NCBI GenBank assembly: GCA_965602035.1
Contig: OZ271919.1
Location: 992,001-1,056,000 of the forward strand
Direction of reading: 5' to 3'
Source of the DNA: Natronospirillum sp965602035
GTDB lineage: Bacteria > Pseudomonadota > Gammaproteobacteria > Pseudomonadales > Natronospirillaceae
Length of the DNA stretch: 64,000 nt
The notes beneath the pieces are model-generated. The model had not been told where the DNA came from. It saw only the letters and a program-made list of their open reading frames with translations, and did not search any database. Positions 8,542 to 17,441 of the stretch are shown here, piece by piece. The position numbers and the translations under genes are program-made. Numbering within the stretch: position 1 is the first letter of the stretch; each line of letters starts with the position of its first letter.

Positions 8542-11500
8542 ATGGTGGAAACAGTTCCCTTTGCCGAGCTGCACTGCGTCAGCAATTTCAGCTTTCTGCG
8601 CGGTGCGTCCCACCCGGAAGAACTGGTGGAAGAGGCCGCCCGCCTGGGCTATGAAGCACTGGCCATCACCGATGAATGCAGTCTGGCGGGGGTCGTCAGA
8701 GCCTGGCAGGCCATACGGCAACAACAACTGAACCTGAAGCTGATCGTCGGCAGTGAATTCCGGCTCGACGATCTGCATCTGGTGCTGCTGGTCACCGACA
8801 CCACCGGCTATCAACAGCTCTGCGAGCTGATCACCACGGCTCGCTGCCGGGCCGACAAGGGCGATTACGAACTGCGCACTGAGGACCTGACTGCAGACCG
8901 GCTCAGCCACTGCCTGGCGCTCTGGCACCCACCGAACGACCCGGCGCGCCAGCCCGTCTGGCATGAACCTCTGGCACATGCGTTCCACAACCGGCTATGG
9001 GTGGCTCTGAGCCACCACCTGACGCCGGAGGCCAACCAGCAGTGTCACCACCGTCAGGATCTGGCACGGCATTATGGGCTGCCGCTGGTGGCCGCCAACG
9101 ATGTTCACATGCACAACACCTCGCGCCAGATGCTACAGGACACACTGACGGCCATTCGCCATGGTTGTACCGTGCAGCAGGCCGGGTTCCGCCTGTTTCC
9201 GAATGCCGAGCGACACCTGCGCCCCATGCGGGAACTGGAGCGGCTGTACCCGGCTCAGGCACTGACGGAAACACAGCGCATTGCCCGGCGCTGCCGGTTT
9301 GATCTGGGGACACTGCGTTATGCCTATCCGGCCGAGCTGGTGCCCCCGAATGAGACACCCGGCAGTTGGCTGCGCAAACTGACCAACCGTGGCGAACAGC
9401 GGCGCTACCCCAAGGGCACCCCACTGCCCGTTCAGGCCACCCTGCGCCGCGAACTGGCACTGATCAGCGAGCTGAATTACGAGCACTTTTTTCTCACCAT
9501 AGAAGATCTGGTGCGCTTTGCCCGCGATCGCGGCATTCTCTGTCAGGGCCGTGGCTCCGCCGCCAATTCCGCGGTCTGTTACTGCCTGGGCATCACCGAG
9601 GTGGACCCGGCCAAAACACAGCTGCTGTTTGAGCGGTTTATTTCCCGGGAACGTAACGAACCACCGGACATCGATGTGGATTTCGAGCACGAGCGCCGTG
9701 AAGAGGTGATTCAGTATATCTACGGGAAATACGGCCGTCACCGGGCGGCTCTGGCCGCTTCTGTCATAACGTATCGTACCCGCAGCGCTATCCGTGATGT
9801 GGGCAAGGCCCTGGGGTATTCCGAGCCGCAGCTCGCGCACTGGCTGCACCAGATCGACCGGCGTGACCAGCAGCAACCCTGGCACGAGCAACTCAACCGG
9901 CAACTGTCGGGGCAGAGCGCGCTGGCGCGCCGGTTTCTGCGTCTGGTGCGAGAAATCGTCGGTTTTCCGCGGCATCTGTCGCAGCATGTCGGCGGGTTTG
10001 TGATTGCCGCACAGAACCTGAACCAGTTGGTGCCGGTGGAAAATGCGGCCATGGCGGACCGTACGGTGATTCAGTGGGACAAGGACGACCTGGAAGCCCT
10101 GGGGCTGCTCAAGGTGGATGTACTGGCGCTGGGCATGCTCACAGCCATTCGCAAATGCCTGCAACTGTGCAGTGAGTTCTACCGGCAGGACTGGGCGGTT
10201 ACACAGATTCCCGCTGACGACCCGGCCACCTATGCCATGCTGCAGAAAGCCGACAGCGTCGGCGTTTTCCAGGTCGAGTCCAGGGCCCAGATGAGCATGC
10301 TGCCCAGGCTGCGCCCTGACTGTTTCTATGATCTGGCCGTGCAGATCGCCATTGTGCGGCCGGGCCCGATCCAGGGCGACATGGTGCACCCCTACCTCAC
10401 CAACCGGCAGTTCCCGGAGCAGATTCGTTACCCCAACGACGCGGTACGCAAGGTGCTGGAACGCACCCACGGCGTGCCCATTTTCCAGGAACAGGTGATT
10501 GCACTGGCCGTGGCCGCTGCCGGTTTCTCGCCGGGTGAAGCGGACCAGTTACGCCGGGCCATGGCCAGCTGGAAACGCCATGGCCATATGGAGGAACTGC
10601 AGCACCGTCTGGTCGACGGCATGCTGGCCAAGGGGCACGATCTCGATTTTGCCGAGCGGATCTGCCGCCAGATACAGGGGTTCGGCGAATACGGGTTCCC
10701 CGAGTCCCATGCGGCCAGCTTTGCCATTCTGGCCTATCAGTCAGCCTGGCTGAAATGCCACCAGCCGGCGGCGTTCTGCTGTGCCCTGCTGAACAGCCAG
10801 CCCATGGGGTTTTACGCCCCGTCACAGCTGCTGCAGGACGCTCGCCGGCATGGGGTCACCGTGCTCCCGGTCGATATCAACCGCAGTGTCTGGAATCACT
10901 GCCTGGAACCTACGTCCGACACACCGGACGTACCCGCAATACGACTGGGCTTCCGTCAGGTCAGCAGCCTGCGTGAAGCCCCCATGCAGGCCCTGCTGGC
11001 ACAGCGGCCCCCCGGTGGGTTCCGCCACCTGTCAGAGCTGCAGCAGTTGCAGGTACTCGACAGGGCCAGTTGGAGCGCACTGGCCGCTTCCGACGCTCTG
11101 AAGCCACTGGCCGGGCACCGGTACCAGGCGCACTGGGATGTACTCGGTCAGGTGGAAGCCACACCACTGCTGCAGTCAGATCTGTTCGTGGAAGACTCGG
11201 TCACCATGGAAGCACCGGGAGAAGGCGACAGTGTGGTGCAGGATTATCAGGCTCTCGGCCTGACGCTCGGCAAACACCCGTTGGCGATTCTTCGGGAAAA
11301 CCGTCTGCTTGGCAACACGCTGAAGGCCGAGGCGCTGCGCCAGCATCCAGCGCCGGCCCGGGTGACAGTGTGCGGGCTGGTGATCGGCCGGCAACGCCCC
11401 GGTACGGCCGGCGGTGTCACTTTTGTGAGCCTGGAAGACGAAACCGGGGTGGTCAATGTGATTGTCTGGCTGCAGGTAGCCCGCCAGCAGCGGCAGGCTT

Positions 11501-11637
11501 TATTGCTGTCTCGGCTGCTGGAGGTGTCCGGTACGTTGCAGCGTGAAGGCGATGTGATTCATGTCATTGCCCGGAAACTCACCGACCGCAGCCGGCTGCT
11601 GGGGCAGTTGCCGGTGGTGTCCAGGGATTTTCATTGA
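8542..11637 (+). CDS. dnaE2: DnaE2, error-prone DNA polymerase III alpha homologue
   Basis: C-family polymerase of 1031 residues that carries out damage-induced mutagenic synthesis with ImuB. It begins with a PHP domain (FAELHCVSNFSFLRGASHPE). PDIDVDFEHERREEV, near residue 375, holds two catalytic aspartates, and LKVDVLALGML holds the third. QGRGSAANSAVCYCLGI, KADSVGVFQVESRAQM and FQEQVIALAVAAAGF are typical DnaE blocks, and an OB-fold region (VTVCGLVIGRQRPGTAGG) lies near the C-terminus. The shorter length than replicative DnaE (about 1160) and the imuB neighbour identify DnaE2. The ATG at 8542 follows the imuB stop directly. Expression should follow the upstream LexA boxes. Confidence 0.95.
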   Translation: MVETVPFAELHCVSNFSFLRGASHPEELVEEAARLGYEALAITDECSLAGVVRAWQAIRQQQLNLKLIVGSEFRLDDLHLVLLVTDTTGYQQLCELITTARCRADKGDYELRTEDLTADRLSHCLALWHPPNDPARQPVWHEPLAHAFHNRLWVALSHHLTPEANQQCHHRQDLARHYGLPLVAANDVHMHNTSRQMLQDTLTAIRHGCTVQQAGFRLFPNAERHLRPMRELERLYPAQALTETQRIARRCRFDLGTLRYAYPAELVPPNETPGSWLRKLTNRGEQRRYPKGTPLPVQATLRRELALISELNYEHFFLTIEDLVRFARDRGILCQGRGSAANSAVCYCLGITEVDPAKTQLLFERFISRERNEPPDIDVDFEHERREEVIQYIYGKYGRHRAALAASVITYRTRSAIRDVGKALGYSEPQLAHWLHQIDRRDQQQPWHEQLNRQLSGQSALARRFLRLVREIVGFPRHLSQHVGGFVIAAQNLNQLVPVENAAMADRTVIQWDKDDLEALGLLKVDVLALGMLTAIRKCLQLCSEFYRQDWAVTQIPADDPATYAMLQKADSVGVFQVESRAQMSMLPRLRPDCFYDLAVQIAIVRPGPIQGDMVHPYLTNRQFPEQIRYPNDAVRKVLERTHGVPIFQEQVIALAVAAAGFSPGEADQLRRAMASWKRHGHMEELQHRLVDGMLAKGHDLDFAERICRQIQGFGEYGFPESHAASFAILAYQSAWLKCHQPAAFCCALLNSQPMGFYAPSQLLQDARRHGVTVLPVDINRSVWNHCLEPTSDTPDVPAIRLGFRQVSSLREAPMQALLAQRPPGGFRHLSELQQLQVLDRASWSALAASDALKPLAGHRYQAHWDVLGQVEATPLLQSDLFVEDSVTMEAPGEGDSVVQDYQALGLTLGKHPLAILRENRLLGNTLKAEALRQHPAPARVTVCGLVIGRQRPGTAGGVTFVSLEDETGVVNVIVWLQVARQQRQALLLSRLLEVSGTLQREGDVIHVIARKLTDRSRLLGQLPVVSRDFH

Positions 11638-11693
11638 TCATTAATCGCTTCAGCGGGAAATCCGAAAACGTATAAGGGGGCTATTACCCGGGA

Positions 11694-11799
11694 CGGCGGT
11701 CGGAGATCCGAACGGGGAGCTTCGAAAACAGGATGTTTTCGCAGCAGGGCTACAGGGACGTACTTGTGCCCGGTCCCCGGGTGGAACTACCGACCGCCG
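11694..11799. repeat. Inverted-repeat stretch between convergent genes
   Basis: Ten-base arms CGGCGGTCGG (11694-11703) and CCGACCGCCG (11790-11799) enclose a smaller hairpin, CGAAAAC-AGGAT-GTTTTCG (11723-11741). It lies between the ends of dnaE2 and ynjF, where a bidirectional transcription stop would be expected, but there is no clear T run. It may instead be a copy of a dispersed repeat. Confidence 0.45.
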
Positions 11800-11814
11800 G
11801 GCCAGGCACATTTA

Positions 11815-12429
11815 TCATGACCGGTGCAGCGTCAGGGTACGATACCCATACACCAGCCGGGTCACCGTGGTGATCACGCACACCAACGCAAACCCACCGG
11901 CCAGCCAGGGGAAATACGCCGGCCAGATACAGAACGCCACAAACACCGCCACCGTCTCTGTGCCTTCGGCAATGCCGCTCAGGTACTGCATCGACTTGTT
12001 CGGAAACTGCACTCTCTCGAGCCCGTGGCGCTCCGACATGACCGCAAATGCCAGAAACGTCACCCCGGTGCCCACAAAGGTAAGCATCAACACCAGCGCC
12101 CACACCGTAAACCGCGGGTCTGCCAGTGCAAAGCCAAACACCACCGCCTGATAAAAAATGAAGTCCAGGCTGATATCCAGAAACCCACCGGCATCCGTTG
12201 GCTGCTTCAGCCGCGCCAGCTCGCCATCAAGCCCATCCGCCAGACGGTTCAGCGCAATCAGGACCAATGCCGCCATGTACTGATTCAGTACAATCAGCGG
12301 TACCGCCAGCAGCCCGACCACAAAACCCGCCACAGTGACCTGATCCGGTGTCACCCCGATTCTCGCCAGTGGCTTCGCCAGCGTGCGCAGCCCGGGTTTC
12401 AATACAGGGACTACATAGCGGTCGAGCAT
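11815..12429 (-). CDS. ynjF: CDP-alcohol phosphatidyltransferase family membrane protein (YnjF-like)
   Basis: Inner-membrane enzyme of 204 residues expected to transfer a phosphatidyl group from a CDP-alcohol to an acceptor. The family signature is present as ADGLDGELAR followed by GGFLDISLD; the gap between AR and the glycine is seven residues rather than the usual eight. About six hydrophobic segments follow the order of the family. The stop of ynjD overlaps its ATG (ATGA at 12427-12431), showing translational coupling. In E. coli the ynjABCDEF operon likewise pairs this protein with an ABC transporter. Substrate and product are unknown in both cases. Confidence 0.85.
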   Translation of the reverse strand: MLDRYVVPVLKPGLRTLAKPLARIGVTPDQVTVAGFVVGLLAVPLIVLNQYMAALVLIALNRLADGLDGELARLKQPTDAGGFLDISLDFIFYQAVVFGFALADPRFTVWALVLMLTFVGTGVTFLAFAVMSERHGLERVQFPNKSMQYLSGIAEGTETVAVFVAFCIWPAYFPWLAGGFALVCVITTVTRLVYGYRTLTLHRS

Positions 12430-13067
12430 CAGGCAAACCTCCCTTCCTGAATCAGGTACACCGGCCCGTCGCCACCGTCTTCGACATCGTGAGTGACCTG
12501 CAGCGCCGGCACCCCGTTACGCTGCAGCACCGAAAATACCCAGTCGCGAAACTGACCCCTCAGCGCCGTGTCCAGCTTGCTGAACGGCTCATCCAGCAAC
12601 ACGGCCCGAGGCTCAGCCATCAGCGTACGCAGCAGACTGACCCGTGCCCGCTGACCGCCGGACAGGCTGGCGACATCGCGCCGGGCGTAACCTTCCAGAC
12701 CCGCCATGGAGAGATACTCATCTATACGGGGCTGGCGCTCGTGACGCGGCATGGATCGTGGCAATGCGAAGCCCAGGTTCTCGCCGACGTTCATGTGCGG
12801 AAACAACAGATCATCCTGATACAGCAGGCCGATTCGGCGGTTCTGCATGGGCAGATGCAGCACCGATTCACCGTCCAGACAGACATCGCCCGAGGCGGAA
12901 AACGCCGGCGCCAGATCACCCACGATAGCGGACAGCAGCGTTGACTTGCCACACCCGCTCGGACCCATGACGGTAATGACCGTACCCGGCTCCACCGTCA
13001 GGCTCATGGGCGCGAACAACGGCTGACCCGCCAGAAATACACACACTTTGTCGAGCTCGAGAGCCAA
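12429..13067 (-). CDS. ynjD: ABC transporter ATP-binding protein (YnjD-like)
   Basis: Cytoplasmic ATPase of 212 residues powering the YnjBC importer. Walker A GPSGCGKST, Q-loop LLYQDDLLFPHM, signature LSGGQRARV, Walker B AVLLDEPFSKLD and H-loop VTHD are all intact. The size and the QNRRIGLLYQDD segment fit YnjD rather than longer CUT1-type subunits with a C-terminal regulatory domain. It lies between the permease (60 bases upstream) and the ynjF gene it overlaps. The ligand is unknown. Confidence 0.9.
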   Translation of the reverse strand: MALELDKVCVFLAGQPLFAPMSLTVEPGTVITVMGPSGCGKSTLLSAIVGDLAPAFSASGDVCLDGESVLHLPMQNRRIGLLYQDDLLFPHMNVGENLGFALPRSMPRHERQPRIDEYLSMAGLEGYARRDVASLSGGQRARVSLLRTLMAEPRAVLLDEPFSKLDTALRGQFRDWVFSVLQRNGVPALQVTHDVEDGGDGPVYLIQEGRFA

Positions 13068-13127
13068 ATGGCACCCTCCGGAATTCGTGAATGATCAGGT
13101 CGGCCAGCGACCGGCCCGTTCTCTCTG

Positions 13128-14834
13128 TTAACCCTGCAGACGCATGCCGTGGCGGTGGCGAAACCACCAGGCCGGAATGATCAGCGCCAGTGAATAGATG
13201 ATCATCGGCAACAGCCACTGAACCAGCGCATAAACACCGAGCAGCCGCCGGTCTCCGCCCCCGGACAGGCTAACGGTTTCCGTCGTGAGTGTGGCGAATC
13301 GACCACTGCCCACATAGAGCGTTGGCAGGTACTGGGCGAGACTCACGGCAAAGCCGAGGGCGGTAACATAACACAGCGGGCGCAACAGCATAGGCCATTT
13401 GACCCGCCAGAGTGCCCGCCATTCCGTTCCGCCGAGAACCATGGCCTGGCGCACATAGCGATCATCAAAACTGCGGTAAGGGCCGGACAGGCTGAGAAAC
13501 AGGTAAGGCACCACAAACATCAGGTGCGACCAGAGCAATGTCAGCCACTGACCATCCAGATCCAGCCAGACCAGCACGATCTGGATACCGAACAGAAACG
13601 CGATCTGCGGCACAATCAACGGCACGTAGATCAGCCAGAACAGCCTGGAGCCTGCGTAGCCGGGTTCGCGGCGACGCAGCGTGACTTCGTGTTCAAGACA
13701 GCCCACCACCAGCACCAGACCGAGCAGCGCCGCCACCATGCCGGCGCTCAGAGTAACCCGGAACGGATCGGACAGCCGCTGCCAACCACGCGCCCAGAAC
13801 CGCGCCGTCCATGATTCCGGCAGCGCGTCGGGGAACCCCCAGCGGAACGCAAAACTCCAGACCACCAGCACGGCGAAGGCAGCGAGTGCGGAGCCGATGA
13901 GAAGCAGACTCATCCCTTCCATCGGGCGCGCAAACCAGGCCAGCGCACTGTGTCGGCGCCCGTCACTCCAGAACGGCCGGGTACAGCGTAACCAGAAACG
14001 CTCGATGAGCCACCAGAGCACCAGGCTCAGCACCGTCAGAATCAGCAGCAACGTCGCACCGGCGCTACCGGGAAGCCGACGCATCAAGTCCGGATGATTG
14101 AACCAACGGTCAACCAAGACCGAGAGTGTTGACGGTGCACTCGGCCCTACGATCATGGCCATATCAACCACCGACAGGCCAAACGCCAGCACCGCAAACA
14201 GGGGCAGCCGGAGCAAGGGCAACAATTGCGGCAGGATAATCCGGCGCCATGCCATGAACTCGGAATAGCCGAGTGAGCGCGCCATACGCAAGGATTTTTC
14301 CACCTGCAACTGCTGCAGCGCCGCCAGCGCCATGAACACAACGAAGGGGGTTTCCTTGAGTGCCAGCACGACCATGAGGCTCAGCGCCCAGGGATCCCCT
14401 ACCAACCGCAGCAGCGGCGGCAGTTCCCAGCCGGTCAACCAGGGCGAGAACAGCTTAACGAGCCATCCGGAGGGTGCCATCAGCATGACAATACCGATTG
14501 CGAAAGCGGCGTGTGGTACCGCCAGCAACCCGGACAGGCTGAGCCGCAGCCAACGGAGCGTGCGGGTTCGCCAGGTCAGCGACAGCAGGGTCACCGTCAA
14601 CACGAGCGCCAGCACGGTGGAGCCCCAGGCAGACACCAGGCTGTTTTTCACTGCTGCGGGTACACTCGGATGCGTCATCAGTGTACCCCAGTGGGCCAGT
14701 GTCAGCTCACGGGCGCCCAACACGGGCAGGTAGCCGAATGACGGCAACCAGGTACCCACCAGCCCGACCACCACCGGCAGTATGAATACTGCTGCGGTCA
14801 GCGCCGGAAAGGCTGACAGAACCCGGCGAATCAT
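13128..14834 (-). CDS. ynjC: ABC transporter permease (YnjC-like, duplicated membrane domain)
   Basis: Inner-membrane permease of 568 residues with about twelve hydrophobic segments arranged as two half-permeases, so one polypeptide can form the full channel. EAA-type loops are visible in each half (EFMAWRRIILPQLLPLLRLP and EWRALWRVKWPMLLRPL). Length and duplication match YnjC (about 511 residues in E. coli) and resemble FbpB/ThiP-type permeases. The ATG at 14834 lies 22 bases after the ynjB stop, and ynjD starts 60 bases beyond its own stop. It acts with YnjB and YnjD; the transported compound is not known. Confidence 0.9.
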   Translation of the reverse strand: MIRRVLSAFPALTAAVFILPVVVGLVGTWLPSFGYLPVLGARELTLAHWGTLMTHPSVPAAVKNSLVSAWGSTVLALVLTVTLLSLTWRTRTLRWLRLSLSGLLAVPHAAFAIGIVMLMAPSGWLVKLFSPWLTGWELPPLLRLVGDPWALSLMVVLALKETPFVVFMALAALQQLQVEKSLRMARSLGYSEFMAWRRIILPQLLPLLRLPLFAVLAFGLSVVDMAMIVGPSAPSTLSVLVDRWFNHPDLMRRLPGSAGATLLLILTVLSLVLWWLIERFWLRCTRPFWSDGRRHSALAWFARPMEGMSLLLIGSALAAFAVLVVWSFAFRWGFPDALPESWTARFWARGWQRLSDPFRVTLSAGMVAALLGLVLVVGCLEHEVTLRRREPGYAGSRLFWLIYVPLIVPQIAFLFGIQIVLVWLDLDGQWLTLLWSHLMFVVPYLFLSLSGPYRSFDDRYVRQAMVLGGTEWRALWRVKWPMLLRPLCYVTALGFAVSLAQYLPTLYVGSGRFATLTTETVSLSGGGDRRLLGVYALVQWLLPMIIYSLALIIPAWWFRHRHGMRLQG

Positions 14835-14856
14835 AGGAATTCAGCGATCTCCGCAA

Positions 14857-16077
14857 TCACCGGGCGTATCGCCGCTGCCATTCCTCTTCCAGCAACGGTA
14901 CCCAACTGGCGTGCGGCTCGAGCCGAACAGCAGACAAGGCTTCGTCTGACAGGCCTGCGGGCCCCCGCTCGATATCACTGAACCGTTCCTGGGCCGGCCG
15001 TGGCAGCCGATCGACCGCCAGTACAGTAGGGTCACCCCAGACCTCAATGTCCGCTTTACGCGCCTGGGCCTCCGGTGACATCAGGAAATTCGCGACGACC
15101 ATGGCGGCTTCCGGCGCCTGCGCATTGAACGGAATGCCGACAAAGTGGGTGTTACCGATGGTACCGCTGCTGTGCACATAGGTACGAATGGACTCCGGCA
15201 ATTCGCCATTCAGAATCGCATTGGACGCGTCGTTCGGATTGAACGACATGCTGACCAGGATTTCCCCGTCGTTCAGCATCTGCTTCATGCGGGGAGCATC
15301 CGGGGGAAAGGATTCACCGTTCTGCCACGCCACCGTATGCAGTTCGTCCAGCCAGGCCCATACCGGCTCCAGCGCCGCTTGCGGATTATCCACCGAGGAC
15401 ACAGGCTGGTAGAAAACATCGGGATTATCAGCCAGTTCCAGCATCGCCTGTTTTACAAAGGTTGTGCCATAAAAGCTCGGCAGCGCCGGGTAGGTGATGC
15501 GCCCCGGGTTCTCCCGTGCCACCGTGAGCAGTTCGGTCATGCTGTCCGGCGGTGTTGCCAGCCGGGCGCTGTCGTACATGAACGTCAGCTGCGCCATGCC
15601 CCAGGGTGCTTCCATGTGGTCCACCGGCGTCGAGAAATCCATGGTGAGTGTGGCCTTGTTCTCGATATCCAGCCATTGGTAATTGGGCAGACGATGCGTC
15701 CAGGGCCCGAACAGGAGGTCCTGCTCCTTCAGCGCACGGAAATTCTCACCGTTGATCCACATCAGGTCCACTGACCCACCCGTGGACCGCCCGGCCGCCT
15801 TCTCTGCCAGCACCCGGCTGACTGTATCGGCAATATCACCCACCTTGACGTGTTCCAGCGTAATATCGTACCGGTCTGCCAGCTCGTCGCCGGCCCAGAG
15901 CAGGTAATCATTGATAACGGCCGATCCGCCCCAGGCGTTGAAGAACACGCGGTCGCCGCGCGCTTCCTCAACCACCTCTTCCCAGGTCATGGCGGTGCCG
16001 GCACCGGCAATGCCTATCGACAGGACGACCAGCCCCAGGTTGCGAATAGTGGCCTGCAGCCAGGTTGGATGCATCAT
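14857..16077 (-). CDS. ynjB: Periplasmic substrate-binding protein (YnjB-like)
   Basis: Extracellular-solute-binding protein of about 406 residues that captures ligand for the YnjCD transporter. The frame is open to a TTG at 16128, but GGGAG (16088-16092) ten bases before the ATG at 16077 marks the start. A Sec signal peptide follows (LGLVVLSIGIAGAGTAM). The mature part begins with FFNAWGGSAVINDYLLWAGD, typical of the spermidine/iron/thiamine class of binding proteins, and ends EEEWQRRYAR, a C-terminus common to YnjB proteins. It is first in a ynjB-C-D-F operon. Unlike E. coli there is no ynjE rhodanese gene between D and F. Confidence 0.9.
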   Translation of the reverse strand: MMHPTWLQATIRNLGLVVLSIGIAGAGTAMTWEEVVEEARGDRVFFNAWGGSAVINDYLLWAGDELADRYDITLEHVKVGDIADTVSRVLAEKAAGRSTGGSVDLMWINGENFRALKEQDLLFGPWTHRLPNYQWLDIENKATLTMDFSTPVDHMEAPWGMAQLTFMYDSARLATPPDSMTELLTVARENPGRITYPALPSFYGTTFVKQAMLELADNPDVFYQPVSSVDNPQAALEPVWAWLDELHTVAWQNGESFPPDAPRMKQMLNDGEILVSMSFNPNDASNAILNGELPESIRTYVHSSGTIGNTHFVGIPFNAQAPEAAMVVANFLMSPEAQARKADIEVWGDPTVLAVDRLPRPAQERFSDIERGPAGLSDEALSAVRLEPHASWVPLLEEEWQRRYAR

Positions 16078-16131
16078 TGGTTGTTTACTCCCTTGGAATG
16101 CCCACGATGGGGTACCGTATTTCGACAATTG

Positions 16132-16812
16132 TTAACGCTGCCGGAACTCCGGCGTGCTCAGGTCACCCGTCGGTGTCCCGGGTTCCGCGTAGCCCTTACG
16201 AACCAGCCATTGCGGTGCATAATAGGTGTCAAGCCCGGCCACGCTGACCAGATTCAGTTCATCCAATGGCATCCAGCCGGCCCGCTGAATTGGCTCCGGT
16301 AACCAGATCTCTTCGACCTGACCAATAACCAGCTGGGTGTCATTGATCTCGATGGTGTGCGTTTCAACGTGACGCAGCCCGATCCGTATCGGGCTTTCCG
16401 CGACATAAGGCGCGCTGATCGCATCGCCTTTGACCGGTGTCAGCCCGGTCGCCGCAAATTCCGACACGTCTTCAGGCCACTTGGCACTGGTATCGTGAGC
16501 CGCATCCAGCATACCCCGGGTTACCAGGTTCAGCGTAAACTCCCCGGTTTCCTGGATGTTGCGCCATGAATCCCGGCGCACGGTAATGGGTCGAAACAAT
16601 ACCCCCATGGCCGCCGGGCTGGCGCCGACATGAATCACCGAATTGAAAACGGCCAGATTGTCATGACCATCGGCGGAGCGTGACCCCAGTAAATGAAGCC
16701 CTTTGACCCCGCTCAACAGGTTGACCAGATGGGCCCGCTGTCGCGAGGGCATGGTGTCCAGCGAGGATACGGGCAGCCACCCTGCCTCAGGATATTCGGA
16801 ATTGCCCTTCAA
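16132..16812 (-). CDS. Flavin reductase-like FMN-binding domain protein
   Basis: Protein of about 226 residues with the split-barrel fold of flavin reductases (GVKGLHLLGSRSADGHDNLA, FNSVIHVGASPAAMGVLFRP, RDSWRNIQETGEFTLNLVT). Such domains bind FMN and use NAD(P)H or serve as flavoprotein oxidoreductases. The frame is open to 16965, but the extra 51 residues look non-coding and would cover regulatory DNA. A TTG at 16812 preceded by GAGGG (16820-16824) is the better start. It precedes ynjB by about 55 bases on the same strand and may be co-transcribed with that operon. The substrate is unknown. Confidence 0.72.
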   Translation of the reverse strand: MKGNSEYPEAGWLPVSSLDTMPSRQRAHLVNLLSGVKGLHLLGSRSADGHDNLAVFNSVIHVGASPAAMGVLFRPITVRRDSWRNIQETGEFTLNLVTRGMLDAAHDTSAKWPEDVSEFAATGLTPVKGDAISAPYVAESPIRIGLRHVETHTIEINDTQLVIGQVEEIWLPEPIQRAGWMPLDELNLVSVAGLDTYYAPQWLVRKGYAEPGTPTGDLSTPEFRQR

Positions 16813-16950
16813 ATCATTGCCCTCACCGTGGTTCTCCGTCTGTGTGATGGTAAACGTGCCAGACCGCCATTCGGATGAACGTGACTGCCATTTATGTCGC
16901 TGCGTTACCGTACAGCTTACAGGCATTGCCGGGCCAGTGAGTGTGCAATG

Positions 16951-16988
16951 TGTTACCCGAGTCACAGAATCTGTTTCTACCGGTAACA
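16951..16988. promoter_or_regulatory. Possible activator-binding sites upstream of the sigma-54 promoter
   Basis: TGTTAC (16951-16956) and GTAACA (16983-16988) face each other 26 bases apart, and GTTAC-CCGA-GTCAC (16952-16965) is itself a near-palindrome. They lie about 75-115 bases upstream of the -24 element, the usual place for an enhancer-binding protein. GTTAC/GTAAC elements recall CbrB sites at Pseudomonas crcZ, though the spacing is not identical to what I remember. Confidence 0.4.
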
Positions 16989-17062
16989 GACAGTGGCCGA
17001 TTTTCTGGACGCACCCCGGTGGAAATTTCCATAACTTACTGATTTACAATGTTTTTAAAAAA

Positions 17063-17079
17063 CTGGCACGGTGTCTGCT
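17063..17079 (+). promoter_or_regulatory. Sigma-54 (-24/-12) promoter
   Basis: C-TGGCACG-GTGT-CTGCT fits the RpoN consensus TGGCACG-N4-TTGCT with one change (C for the first T of TTGC). The invariant GG and GC are ten bases apart, exactly as required. Transcription should begin near 17089-17091 and run to the terminator at 17322. Confidence 0.7.
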
Positions 17080-17089
17080 CTATTCGTGA

Positions 17090-17322
17090 TGTAGTTGAGA
17101 AAGCTACCGCAGCGGCAACAAAAACAACAAGCCGCACAACTGACAGACTGCCTCACCCAACAACAAGAGTAAGGGGCAGCGCACAGGAGGAACCGGGGCA
17201 GCAACAAAAATAACAACGCCCCTGGTTATAATGAATCGGCAAAGAAGAACAACCCGTCGATCTTATTCCCGTCTGAAGAACACGAACAAGAGATGAAGAG
17301 GCACCCCGAGGGGTGCTTTTTT
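17090..17322 (+). ncRNA. CrcZ-like small RNA (candidate Hfq/Crc decoy)
   Basis: About 233 bases between a sigma-54 promoter and a rho-independent terminator contain no credible reading frame but many A-rich AAnAAnAA motifs, the Hfq/Crc target. A hairpin with arms GCGGC (17112-17116) and GCCGC (17131-17135) presents the loop AACAAAAACAACAA. AACAACAA recurs at 17159-17166. A second stem (17192-17199 with 17218-17226) presents AACAAAAATAACAAC. AAAGAAGAACAA lies at 17241-17252, and a weaker A-rich stretch lies near 17275-17292. Pseudomonas CrcZ/CrcY/CrcX have just this design, being RpoN-dependent, under CbrAB, and titrating Hfq-Crc to lift catabolite repression. The RNA is inferred; a CsrA decoy is less likely because only one or two GGA sites are seen. 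Confidence 0.68.
17301..17322 (+). terminator. Rho-independent terminator of the CrcZ-like RNA
   Basis: GCACCC-CGAG-GGGTGC (17301-17316) is followed at once by six T residues. It ends about 120 bases before the next plus-strand gene, so the upstream transcript stands alone. Confidence 0.88.
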
Positions 17323-17441
17323 GTGTCTGGTCCGAAATCGCCGAACGACCGGGCGCGGTAGACGCCGCAGATACTTCCCTATTATCTTCAGATGGTTCTA
17401 CAGGATTTCATGACTGCAGCCGACTACACTAGCAAGACAGT

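Noticed and set aside
9133..10470. Minus-strand frame of 445 codons inside dnaE2
   Set aside because: Antisense shadow of conserved polymerase blocks; no domain and no ribosome site.
17090..17322. RsmY/RsmZ-type CsrA decoy
   Set aside because: Only one or two GGA motifs, none clearly in a hairpin loop, whereas A-rich Hfq/Crc motifs dominate and the promoter is of the sigma-54 type.
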